64,000 nucleotides of DNA from Penelope pileata (lineage: Eukaryota > Chordata > Aves > Galliformes > Cracidae): positions 1,032,121 to 1,096,120 of the forward strand of contig WBMW01000076.1 of NCBI GenBank assembly GCA_013396635.1. Reading direction: 5' to 3'. Shown piece after piece: positions 38,201 through 51,100 of this stretch. The notes beneath the pieces were generated by a model. The model saw nothing but the letters and a program-made list of their open reading frames with translations, made no database searches and was not told the origin of the DNA. The position numbers were made by a program, and so were the translations under genes. Position 1 is the stretch's first letter; each line of letters starts with the position of its first letter.

Positions 38201-39390
38201 GTATCTGCTGTTCCAGAGCTATAGGTGAGGCTGGCCCACCTCAGTGAGTGGTATTTCTCTAATTAAAACAATCAGGGAACCTTCTAAATATTTCTGAAAT
38301 TGGGTTAAGCTCTAATTTGTGACTGTCTTTCGTTAGTATCCCTGTGGTAAAAAGCTGTCTTAGACAGAAGCAGCTTGCAGTCCCACTTTCTCCTTGTCAT
38401 TGCTGTCAGACTGACAAAATAAAGATGATGGTGTGATGCACTTTCAGGAAGAAATGGAGGCTTAATAAGGGACTATGTAACAAAAAATTGTACAAGGGAA
38501 AATGAACTCAGTTGTACAAAGAACTAATCCTTGATGCTAGAAGTCTTTCATTCTTGCAGTGCTTGATAACCCTTTTATCAGATCTCTGTATTTGTAGCTG
38601 CCATCAGTACTCCAATTTAAGTTGCCATGTTTTGCTTTTTCTTGCAAATGAAGGGTTTATTATTCAGGGTTGCTTTTTCTGGGATGAGCCTTTGAGAGCA
38701 GCTGTAGTGATCTCTTTGTAGAAAGATGAGGTCCTTACGAATGGAGCAGTTCTGCTGAGTGTGCAGTGTAACGGGAGGGAATCCAAACCCAAAGCAGGAA
38801 TCCTGCTGTAACCCATCGCCATCACTTGAAAGAGGGCTGTGGATAGAGGTTCTGATTTGAACAGTGAGACGTAGTTTTAGATGAGTCTTTCAACAAAGTT
38901 AAAGGTGATCTTTTTTTCTTTAAGATGTTGCTGTCATCTCTTTATTTCAAAATTATCTTTCACTGTAGGATATAACATATTAGAAAGCTGAGTGTACACT
39001 GAAGGTCTTAAATCTTATTTTGTTCTATGCTATGTATCAGACTTGAAGAGAATTGTAGGATTCTGTTTTGGGAAGGGCTTAAACTTTTTTCCCTCCTCTA
39101 GAAGCAGGTGGCCTTTTACTGTGAAATCTCAAACACTTATTTCGGGTTGTTAATGATGTGTTAGAGAGTATTTGAAATTTGGGTGTGTCTGTAAATTTCA
39201 TCTGAAGAATCTGAGGAATATTTCTTTAAGAACATTTTGAATTGTAAAGTTTTGAGAGAAACATCATGTAAATCTGAAAATGATAGCTTTTGCATTTAAA
39301 ATTGAATTTTGAATTGGCGCTGGTATAATATCCAGTTGTTGCAGCTTGCAACAATATGTAGCTTATGCATATGACCGTCTTTCAAAAAAC

Positions 39391-39412
39391 GTTTTTTTTT
39401 TAAAAAAAAAAC
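39391..39412. repeat. Perfect 22-bp AT palindrome
   Basis: G, ten T, ten A, C form an exact self-complementary sequence. It lies next to AAAAAACG on the left and CTTTTTAAAAAAAACAC on the right, which extends the T-then-A theme. Confidence 0.9.
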
Positions 39413-42400
39413 ACTTTTTAAAAAAAACACATGTGCATGCTACTTTGAACCCTACTATTCTGCTTACCTTCTGATACATTTGGGTCCAATAAACATGAGC
39501 TGCTTGACTGCAGGACCTAGTCAGCACTGAATTGACATAACAGTGTGCAGTGTTCTTTCTTGTTATTTAAGTCACCTTTCTTGTCTTTCTTTATTGAAAC
39601 TCTTTTACAAAAGCTGTACTACTGTTCTGAGAAGTGATAGCAATTTGGCAGAGAATGTATTTAGAAACTGAAAAGTTGAGGAGAACAGTAAAAATTGCTG
39701 TGGAAATTTATAGGTAGAGTAGTTTAGGAAATGTGCCTCTTGGGAGAAGTTTATGACATGAGTGCTGACTAGTGGCTTGATTTTTCATTTCCTTTTTTTT
39801 TTTCAGGGCTTGTACATCAAATGTGTAGTTTACTCTTGCTTTCTATGGGACTGGATGTGGGAAGGTTGTATTATGGTTACAGTAATATGGTAGTTACTGT
39901 AGTTACTATTTTCTTTTAGGACTAAAAATAAACCTAGGGAATTAGCAGAAGCCATCCATCATTGATCTTGCAAACCCAGAAAGTCTGTGTCACAGGACAG
40001 TCTTGGTGGTTTCTCCCTTCTTCTCTACAAATGTTATTTAAGTTACTTAAAAAAATAGAAAATGCTCTTCTAATTTTGAGTGTTTTATTTAAGATTTTTG
40101 AAATGACATTTAGGAAAATTGATTGTTGTATACATAAGTAACATTACAGCAGAACAGAAGAGAAAAATGTTTTTTTCTGTGTCAATAGCATACGTGACTC
40201 AAGAAGGGTGTTAGCTCATTGCTATCTCTAAAATAACAAGATGGCACAGTGTGTTTTCATAGGAGACTTGCACGGATGTGTAAAGGAAAGTATTTTCTTC
40301 AGTCCTGGAAGAACAGAGGAGGTTCTGGTTTAACTGTGGGTTTCTGTTTTAGTAGTGCAGCTTCTTTTCTTATTGCCTGGCAGCTACTTCGACCCTGAGC
40401 ATCTGATTGCAGGAGAACAGAGCTCCCTTCTCTGGAGTTCTTCCAGAAGGCTTTGTGTGCTTCTCCAAGTTGCATCAGGGTTTGTCTTAGAAAAGATTAA
40501 CATTAATCAGGGGAACAGTCCCAGCAAATTCAATGAAATAACCCGTATCAGAGGATGGAGTTTCGTGATCTTATTTTTTCAGTTGTTCAGTTCTGTATGT
40601 AAAATTGGGTGTAGTAATCTTTCTCTGTTTGAATTGGTGGTGCTTTAGATTTCCTTCTGCTACTGCAAAATAATGCCTAATCTGCAGTAAGTGGGGTAAT
40701 TTCCTGCTACTGTGTAACACTAGGAGAAACTATTCCATGAGCTATTTTTTGAGAAGTATTTCAGGGAAAATAAAGGTTACTATGTCTAGGAATGCCTTTC
40801 AGAGATGGAGCAGCTTCACAGCAGTTTTGTTCTAGGGAGTTACTATAGGAAGAAATTTTTCAAACAGAAAAGCTTAAACACAAAAGTTCAATAATTTCAG
40901 CACTATGAATATGTGAAATAAAATATCCTGAAGTCTGATATTGGACAGAAACTGTCTTAAATAACTAGTATTTTACAGTCATAGCAAAAATAAAAAAAAA
41001 AAAATGAAAAAATCACCCTCTCAAATTATACTTTCAGAATCTTTGAACTGAATCAGTTTTCATACCATTGCATGATATGTCTTTGGAATATCTAAACCAC
41101 CCAAATTCTAAATAGTTCCATTACTTCATTTTTCTCATAAGCCGAAGCTTGTTTTTCCTAGTGAAGCTGTAACAGCCTTCTGTGGCTCTTTGTGGTTCTT
41201 AGAAGAAGTGATTGCAATGTAGAACTCCAAAAATATTTGAGAGACCAGATTTAAGTTTCAAATCATGCATCTGTGCCTGCATCAGGGGTTTAGGTAGTGC
41301 AGTTGGAACTAATGAATAACTTAAGGTGGTCTGTGTGGGTTTATTTTGTAATTACAGTATATAACATTGAATCTTGTGCTGTTGCCACTTGAAATCTAGT
41401 TTTAATGAACAGGTCGTAAACCTCTCTTAAGATCTGTCTGTGCTGAAAGCAATTCTCCTGGTGTAATTGAAATTCATTTAGATATAAATGATTTCATTTT
41501 CACAGAAAGAATTGAACCAAATTGCCTTTTGAACTGGTTGTTGAGATATAATGGAATGGGTAAGTCTTAAGAATTTGGAAGAGTTTGAGGTACAAAAAGT
41601 GTTAGCACTACTTAATTGTGGAAGTGAAGGATTTGGAGGAATTCTGTATTTAGTCTGAGAAATAACAGAAGATTCTATCACTGGTTTCCAAGTTGACTAG
41701 AAAGATGATTCAGGACAAGCCAGCTCAGACAGCTTCTCGTGAGGTGCAGACTTTTTCACCATTGAGGGGTGTTTTATGGAGTTAGCTAACTGAAGCGGTT
41801 CTAGACTAAATGTGACACGGAGACTTAAGAAAACAGCAAAAGTTTGTACAGGAATATGGTCATTCAGCTCGCATACTTGAATTATTACATCTGAATTGAT
41901 ATTTTTTTAACCTTGCTTTGACACTGTCACAATAGGCAGTAAAATCAAAAGAACTGAAATGCCGACAGCATTTCATTTACTATGCTGTTAAATTTTGTTT
42001 GCCACTTTCATGCTTTTAGTTGATGCATCAGGAATCACAAACTATAAAAGCCTGGTTTTATAGATTGCAGCATCAGTTTATGTCACTAGGAGGATGATCT
42101 AGGAAATGTTGGCATAAAATATAAAGAAAAGCTGGAATAAACACAGGGAAGTAAATTCAAGGTGAGAAGAAAGTACTTGATGCAATGGAAAAAGAGCGGT
42201 GATTTGAAGGAAAAGAAAATGGATATATGTATATGTAGAAATTAGCCCAGAATAGTGGAAAATAGTAATATTATTTCCTAACAAGGCATTTGGAGCAATA
42301 AGGGAAATGTCATCAAAATAAAGTTCTCATTCAGTGGCTTGAGGCAAAAGTATATGTGGCAGGTGTAAGAAGGTGCTCATTGTGTCTATAAAATGTGAAT

Positions 42401-45400
42401 GTAGACAGTTCAGTGAGCTCCCAGTTTATGATGCACTGTGAACTAGAAGCAGTTTTGATATGCAGGAAATAAATTCTTGGAATGTGTTGAATGTCTCCAG
42501 CGTATTTTGATAAGCAATATTAAAAAATAAGTGAAATTTTTCTAGAGCACAAGCAGAAAAAATCATAATAACAATGGCATCTGTTATCTGCTCAGACTGC
42601 GAGAGAGTGTTCTGTTCTTCTAAGTTGGAATAAACTCAATACTGAGGAGAAAGAAGTGATGCAGTGAATTGAATATAGCTAAATAATGAACTGCAGATAC
42701 GGTAATCTATTTGTACTGTGTAAAACTCCCAAGTGCATAAACCCAAACAAATCCCAGCTCCTCAAATAACACGCAAAATGAAGTACTCAAATACTGGGAT
42801 AGATTTTATAAAATGCATATCCATGCTCTTTATAATTATAAATGCAGGGTAGATATGTCCAGCTAGTCTATTTTGTAGGCACAATACAAATCAAAATGTC
42901 TTATTAATCTGCAGCTCAACTTAAAGTTCCTTAAACTTCTGTGAAACATTTCATGAAAATATTCCTGCAAGAGTGGACATGTACTGAGAGATTTTGGGGT
43001 TTCTCTTGTTTTTAGGGGACAGTCTCATTTACTGTAGGTGACAACACCAAATAACCCCACCATCCGACATGCACTTCTTGCAAATGAGTAACCCAGGGCT
43101 GAATCTCACTCATGCTCGTTTGGGAAAGGGTTCCCACCCAATAGAAGTGTGCACTTGCTACCTGGTTTTTGAGTTCATGCCCTCTAAAAGCTATGGTTTG
43201 AAGCAGGCTTTTCCCATGCACCGTGAGTATCCGAACTGCTGACGGGAGTTAAAGCAGTTCCTTTTTTTTGTCTAGAGAGATGGAAGCAAGAATGACAGAG
43301 CTGCTTGGTGGTTTCCATAGGCACTGACAGGCAGTAAGCTCTGCCTTATGATGAGTATTGAATAAGTGAGGGAGCAAAGCTACCAGTAAAGTTTTGAGTG
43401 GTTCTTCCCAATGCATGTGAATAAGTCTGCCTTCACAGAGCGCACATGCCAGCTTTTCCAACAAGTGTTCTGCTCTACTACTGTGCTTTTCACTCCAAAA
43501 ATAAAAGCACATTGAAAAAAACGTATGAGTGTAACCAGTTCTTACAAAATAATCAGATGTGCCCATTGTATTTTGCAGCTGAAACTAATTTCAGGTACAT
43601 ATTGATCTGTCAGGGAGGTTAGATGTACATCCTGAAGTATCCACAGCTCTCAGCTAAGTACAGGTTGAGGAGTCAGGATAGCTTTGTCATTTACTTTTCT
43701 CTAGTCCAGCAATGTGTGCCCTCTGTACTCTTTGTGACCGTTTTTGTTCAGTGTTGTCACAGTAAAGGGTGTTGCAATATGGGATTCAGCATTAAATATC
43801 AGTAAAGTCGTGCAGTTAGTAGGTTTTAATTCTGAAAGAGAGATGAATTGGCTTAGTTGGAATTTATCAGTTATGTTTGAATCTGTGTTGTGGAGGAGAT
43901 AATAGAAAAATCTTGTTAAATCAGTTCTTAGCAGTAAAACAGCGGAAAATATTGGAAGTATTTTAATAGCTATTTAAATCTCGTCTTTTTCCACTGATGC
44001 TTTTACTTAACTGCAAATAAAAATAGCAACTTCCTTTCCTAAGCTTTCAAGATGTTTGAGCTTTACAGCATTTTGCAGGAAATCCGGAGAAACCATTACT
44101 GTACCTGTACTTCTAAACGAAGCACCCTCCAGGGAGGAAATGACTCTGTTGAAATGTGATCAAAGTTCACACAGTGGAACAGTGGCAGAGGATGACAGAT
44201 GTGTGCTAATTTAGATCGCCTGTCTCTCCTGGCAAACACCCATGGTGCGCGGTACCCAGCGAGATCTGTCAGGAAAGCATTAAATTGAGAGAAGAACGTT
44301 TGTAAAATTTGGCATCAACTTTTGTGCATTCTGTAGAGTTAGTTATTTTCAAATAATACAAAATTTGATTTGAAATAAATGCTTTTGTCCCTGACGCATA
44401 TCATCCCCCTCCTGTCACGTCGCTGCTGCTGTCCTGTTTTCGGCAGAGCTGTCTGTTAGGCAGGGGGCAGCATTTCTTCCAGATGCAGCAGAAACCGGTG
44501 TGATGTCTTCTGTCCGAGCCGGTTCTCCTGCACTGCGTGGATATGCAAGCGGGGAGTCCCATGCTTGTTCATTTCTTATGCAAAAGGCTCACGGAGTTTA
44601 TCCCAGGACAATACACAGTGGCAGAATATAGCAGGAGCTGTTCAAGGAAACTGAAGGTTTAGTTTTGGCTACTGGACAAGTTCAGTGTTGGATTCACCTT
44701 AATCAGTAGAGTGTGTAATGTTAAGTACCCTCATAGTGTTTTTATTGAGAACACTTTTCCCATGATCTGCTATTTAATTTGGCATGCAAATGTTCATATG
44801 CCTGAGGCTGAGCTCCAGGATCGTCTTGCTGATGGATCTGTGTTCACTCATTGTGATTTATAAATTTAAACAATGTGTTTGGCCTTCCATATGCTAATAC
44901 TGAAAAGGGCCCAAACGCTGGCCACTGAGGCAGAAGGAAAATTCTCTTTGCTGTGCACTCCCCCCACTTTGTTTGTACTCACTCTAACGTACAGTTTGCA
45001 CTTGCAAAAATACGAGTTTAAGTCGAACTGTTTAACGAACGAACGAGTTTAACTTTGATTAGAACCATGTTGTGATGCTAACCATACATTTCAGATAACC
45101 CACAGAGTAGATTGAAATGAGGTTTCCCTCCGAACAGCAAGGAGGGCTGAAAACCTACCATGACTGCATATCTTGTGTTTTCTCCTCTGTGATGTGGTGG
45201 TATTTTTCCATTTTTTTCCTCTAATAGCGTATCAGAGTTCAGTTACATCAGCATTTTTAACTGGTATGTAAACATAACCAAGGATATTTTAGGAATACAT
45301 CAAAGCTATGAGCTCTTCTGTAGTATTTTTAGGTAAATGTTAAAGCTGCTACTGAGCAGACCCGTATATTATACCAGGTCAAATTGCCAGTTTGTTGCTT

Positions 45401-48071
45401 AATTCAAATTGATAATAATAATTAAAAAATCCCTAAAATGGGCTTTACAGCACTTTGAAACTGTGACTCCAGTCTGATGAAGACATTCTGAGTCAGGACT
45501 CTAGATTAAGGCAGATCTGCAAGGTAATTCATAATTCAGAGGATATTTAACTTTTCTGCTTAAAAAAGCTAACAATAGTTTGTTTAACCTGCTTTATTGT
45601 ATTTGGCATTATCTTTTATTCAGAAGGAGTTATGAGTTGCTCTTGAACAGCAATTTAGGATGCCATGCCCAGCAGTCCCCTGTAATGAGTATTCTTCCAT
45701 TTCCCAGTGCATTATAGCCATAAAAGACTTCTTGGGTGCTTGAAGCTACTTCCCTTCGGCATCGTTTCTCAAAACTCTTTTGTGTATACTAAAATTCTTT
45801 ATTGGCCACATGGCATTGCAGCTTAAGTACTGAGGCCCCCTGGCACGCCGTGGTGAAGAATCACATGGAGTTTTGTAGTTTTATCGTATGTCAGATTTAC
45901 TTCTTTGGTGCAAATACTTAGTAACTTATTACCTCAAAAGACTTTAATGGGTATGTCTGGGATTGCAGTGCATAGGTTTGGGGTTATAAAGAGTTGATTC
46001 CCAGAAACATATTGGTACACTCCTGGCCTTTCACGTGGCCGTTAGAAACAACCTGGCTAGATGCTGATGAGTTTGCAGCAATTGGCGTAGTTCGAAGCAG
46101 CGTGACTGGAGTGGAGTGATCTGTGGTACATAAAAATCTGTGCAGGATAGAGGGGAAAAGTATACAACAAAGTGAAGAAAAATCTGTACTTCCATACTAA
46201 TGGCTCACTGGAGGTTTTTTAATGCTATATGTAAGGAACATTGTTTTTTTTCTTTTCTTATGGGCTTTCTGTAATTAATACACAAAAAGCCTGTAAAATT
46301 GGCATTTTATGTATGCACACAAGATCAAATTATTTCAGTACTGAATATGTTCATAAGAAAGGGCGTAAAAAGAGTCTCTTGAACTCTTTCACACTTCTGT
46401 GCCCTTCCAGAGTGCTGTGAATTTTATACTCTTGCTGTTGGCTACGCTTAATGTTTTTAATGTAGAGAGGAAGTTGGAGACTGCAATTTTACTGCCTTTA
46501 AATCCCAGACTAGCAGCTTCTGCTGCGTCCTTGAGAAGGCAACTGCCTGCTGTCCCCTGTGCACAGACATAGCTTGAGTTAGTGCTCAGGTGTTCCCTGG
46601 TTTCAAGTCTCAAATCTGGACATAGGTTAAGCTGTGGCAATGCTTAATTTTCATATAAAAGCTTACATAGGCCCAGAGAAAGAACTTAAAAAATAATCTT
46701 TTTAGTCCAATAGGCTTTTTGAATGTAAGTGGACATGCATTCATCACTGTCATGTAGAGATGTAGCAATTAAAAAGCTACAAAAGCAATTAAAAATTCTT
46801 GACCAGCAGCTGTAAGCCAAGAATTAGCTCCTGAGAAAAACAAATCTACGGATTTCAGTTGCATAAGAATAGCAGCACTGGGAAGGAGCCCTGCATGGCC
46901 CTCTGTTCCTGTCACCTTATCTGCAGCTGTAGACAGCTGGTGAGAGGTCCGTTGTGTAGTTACTGTGACACCAGCATGAGTGATCAAACCCAAAGATGGG
47001 TTCCTATCCTAGTGGCAAGCATGATTCACGTGCTATGCTGTGATTCATTTGCCTGTCAGTGCCTAGTCGTGCTGCTTGCTGTGGAAGTGGGATCTTGAAA
47101 TGCAGCTTTATTGAAAGCAATGTTTGTTGCTGTTACCATGCTTAATAGCGAACATCTAAGCAGGAAATGAGGTTGGAGGCACATACAGCACAGATCCTTC
47201 TACCTGCTGGTTTCTCACAAGGAGCAAAACTTGATGGGTATTTAGTGTTGGACGTGACTGAATCGGGAGGGAGGTAGGTCTGTGGCCACTGTACCAAACA
47301 TTGAAATGCACATTTTATAAAACACACAATGTGAAACGCTTTGAAACTTAAAAGGTTTCTCTATAGAGAGCCAAGCAGATTTTCTTTCTGTATGGAAGAT
47401 CTGACTCTGGAAAAGTTGATCCACGCAGCTGGAATTGTTCCTAAGGTACATTGGCTTGAAAATGATGCTGTGCTCACTGAGTAAGTGCCTTTTGTCCACG
47501 TTACGGCAAGTGGAGTTCTGATCACCGACTGCTTTTTGAGGAAGCACTAAGCATGAACAAATGGCTGGCAGCGCAGCCACTCTGACGTCTGAAAAGTGTA
47601 AGTATCTTCTTGGATAGGAGTCAGAAGCAGGGGGCATTTCACTCTCATCATTTGGTGAAAAAAAGTACAATTTCTGGTGTACTTTTTAAAGTCCAGGCAA
47701 TCCTAGATTAAGGCAATTGTAGAATAGGAAGGAATTTAGATAAAATGTGGCTTTCTACTAGAGGTAACATTCAAAAATACCTAACTTTTAGGCAGGGAGG
47801 TGGTAGGAAATGCAAACTGCTGAGATTTCAGATCCATTGTCCAGATACTGCATCCTCCGTCTGCCCACTGCATCTCTGGCACTACAGACTTGGCTTGAAT
47901 TCACCAAGGGTGAAAACCTAGGCCCAAGTGGTGAAGTCAGTGGAACTAAGGTTTAAATTTGAATGCTGTTTTCTTTTTTCTTTTGATTATTTTACAGGTC
48001 AGTGCCTGAGAATGCTTGGCCCTAGGTGTCACCTGTTAATTTTTTTCATTAATTGGCTGCACACGTGTAGC

Positions 48072-48116
48072 ATTGGAAAGCTTTAATTGGAAAGAGGAAA
48101 GCTCTAATTGGAAAGC
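48072..48116 (+). repeat. Imperfect tandem repeat of AATTGGAAAG units
   Basis: TTGGAAAGCTTTAATTGGAA then AGAGGAAAGCTCTAATTGGA: a unit of about 23 bp present nearly twice, with one to two mismatches. Short and local. Confidence 0.7.
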
Positions 48117-51100
48117 AGTCTGTACAGGAGAAACTACAGCAGTTTGCGTTTCTGCACCTTCTTTTATTTCACCAGTTGTGCTGCACACTGATGAATAACC
48201 CACCTGTAAATAAATCCCTGAAAGTACAGTGGCTTTGGGCAAAGAAAATGCCAGAAATGTACTCTACTATTAAAGCATTGTGAATAATATCATTATATTA
48301 TAAAAAATGAATGTTGCAAGGTCTTCTAGAAAGGAAATTTCACATATATTATGCTCTTTCTCTGGTTTCATTGATTTTTTTCCGCTATGTTATCAGGATC
48401 TCGTATGACTTTGTACTTTATATTACAAGAATAACTGGAGCTTACTGCATATTTGGAGAGACAAATTAAGTTATTTAGCAGCCCGTTATCAGAGTAAACT
48501 TGTAACTTGGCTAATATAGCTTAAGATAAACGTGCCTTAATGTAGAGATACTTTCTAGGGCACTCTTATTTCTTCAGCACAGTGATTCATTTCAAAGTTG
48601 CACCCATACCACATCAAAAGGTAAAAGCTACAATGAAGAAGGAATCTCATTTCTGAATTAGGGGCAGAAAATGGGATATCCACTATCCATTAGTCCTTCA
48701 AAAATGCAAATTAATTGTTTTGTGTCTGGCCTTACTGGAAGTTATACAAGGCAACAATTGTACAGACGTTACACAGTCCTCAGAAAAATATGCCACAGTT
48801 GTGGTGGGTCTGTGGCAGAGGATCAGAAAAGGTTGTTTTATTTATTTATTTTTTAACTTTTGATCTTAAATGTCATTTGTATGTCTGGGTAGGTTTTCTT
48901 TTTTTTTGTCATTCTCCTTCAGTCATTCTCAGCTTTCTTTTAAAAAGGACCTTTAAAAAAATAATTATTGTATACATGAAGTTTTGTCAAGAAGTCTGTA
49001 TTTGGTCACCTCAGTATATGGTCGGAAATAAAAAAAAAAAACAAAAAAACTGATCTTTCACAAAACTTATTGAAACATTACTGCCAGCTTCTTTCTCTTC
49101 AAACTTTTCATTCATGAAAAAGAATGATTATCTTGTACTTACACTTGTAAAAGGTAATTGAAATATCTTCCAGTTTTTCCTTTTAATGTTTGTGCTTGAT
49201 GAATCTTCTGTTGAAGAAATGAAAGTACTTAACCACAGTGATACTTTTTCAAAAGAAAGTGCTGAAAGAAAAAGGAAAGAATCATCATGTTTTAATGCCA
49301 GTGACATTAGTAACTGGTGTTAATCTGTACTCAAATTTCCTGCTTAAGGATAATTGAACCACTGAGATCAGCAAGCCATTTAGTTCATTTCAGCAGGACA
49401 AGCATTTCAAAACTCTTTGAAGAAGCTATCCTTGACTAACTGAAAGCATCAGCAAGGTTCCTTTGAATGCAGGAGAGATCTAATTTTTGTGCAGCGATTC
49501 TTTAGCAGTGCTGCACTCCTAACGGTGTGAATGAAAAGGTTATGTGTGCATATGTCCATTTATTTCTTGATTTGAGAACATCTTTTTAATCAAGTTGGTA
49601 TGGAAACAGGAAATTAAAGGCATTATGTAAAAGGTTCTCTTGATATGGGTTGTAACTTTGGGAGTATTTAGTTCTGAGATAGCACTTTCATGTTTAAGAG
49701 TAGTATGTTTCATGGCTTACAAATTAAACGGTCAAATTCAACTTTCTAGGGAAAGAGACTGATACTTGGCTTGCACCTATATTATGCTAGTGTATATACA
49801 TAATCTATTAATACATTGAGAATTTCTTTTGAAATATAATAAAATTAATGTTTGGAATGAAAAGTACTTTTCATTTCCTTCTCTCTGATTTTTTTTTTTC
49901 CCTTCTGTGGGCTGAGTTTGCCCTAGAGCAAGCACTGGTAATGGATGGGATGCCTTGCTAAAAAGGAGAGCTGAGAATTAGCACAAACTGTGCTTCAGTC
50001 ATCCTTCTACTAAATTCACTGTTTTCGTATATCAGGGATGTACACCTTTTAATGACACAGCTTGTAGAAAGTTGTCTGACTTCTGTGATAGTGTAAGTAC
50101 ATAATGTTGGCCTCCTGCAATTAAAAATGTTGCTTTTCCAGGAATTGATTTAGTTAAACGATGCAGATGTAATATTCTCTACCATGCACGTAGCATTGGT
50201 TGGACAGTGCAATAACCACCATGAAAATGTCATGAAGTTGAATAATATAGTAATACATTTTCTCATAAACTGATCAAATACTTTGCATTTAATATGTGCA
50301 AGCAGTCCAATGAAAACCAAGCAGGAATACTTCAACCTCCGCTCTGATCCCATGATGAGGATATTCCTCATTATTGCTTCTTCTGAACACCGCAGCTGAA
50401 TACACTTGAGGTGGCATAATAAAATCAGCTGCTAGAAATTTAAATGAGAATAGTACGTATCTGTTTTTGAGTACAATACAGAATTATAGTGATGCATGCC
50501 AGAGTTGTACTATGAAAACTGCTGAAAGATTTACAGATGGGCAGTTTGATATTGCAAAAGCTGATTTCTGGTGTGTGCTGTGGTATTACACACCATTGTC
50601 TGAATTAAAGGAGGAGGGAACAGCTGCTATTGAAATGTGCATGCCAGTGTCAGTAACTGATGCTGTGGTCAGAATGAAGTGTATTTCCAACTATACAAGC
50701 ATGTATTGCCAAAGAATGTCTGTTTACTCATCTGACTGCTGCCAAGAAGCTAAATAAAATCGCAGAACATCTTAAATAAAACGTTTTTACAATGTTACAT
50801 AAAATGGAGGTTTGTTTTCCTGTTAAGGTTTATAGGCTGTACAATATCATAATTGGATAGCTTTGCTTTAACTGGCTCTTAAAATATTAATTAATAATTA
50901 TGGCTGTCTTTTATAATATTAGAAATGAGTCCTTTTCGCTGATATTTTAAATGTGTTCTGGAAAAAAAGGCTGCTTGCTTGCAAATGTTCCTGTGTTTTA
51001 CTGCAGGCTTTGGTTCTGCGTACTGTTAGTCCTACTCTGACTCATCAGCCTGGAGTGCTGCTGAAAACGTGACAAGGATCACTTAGACCCATGGAAGTAA

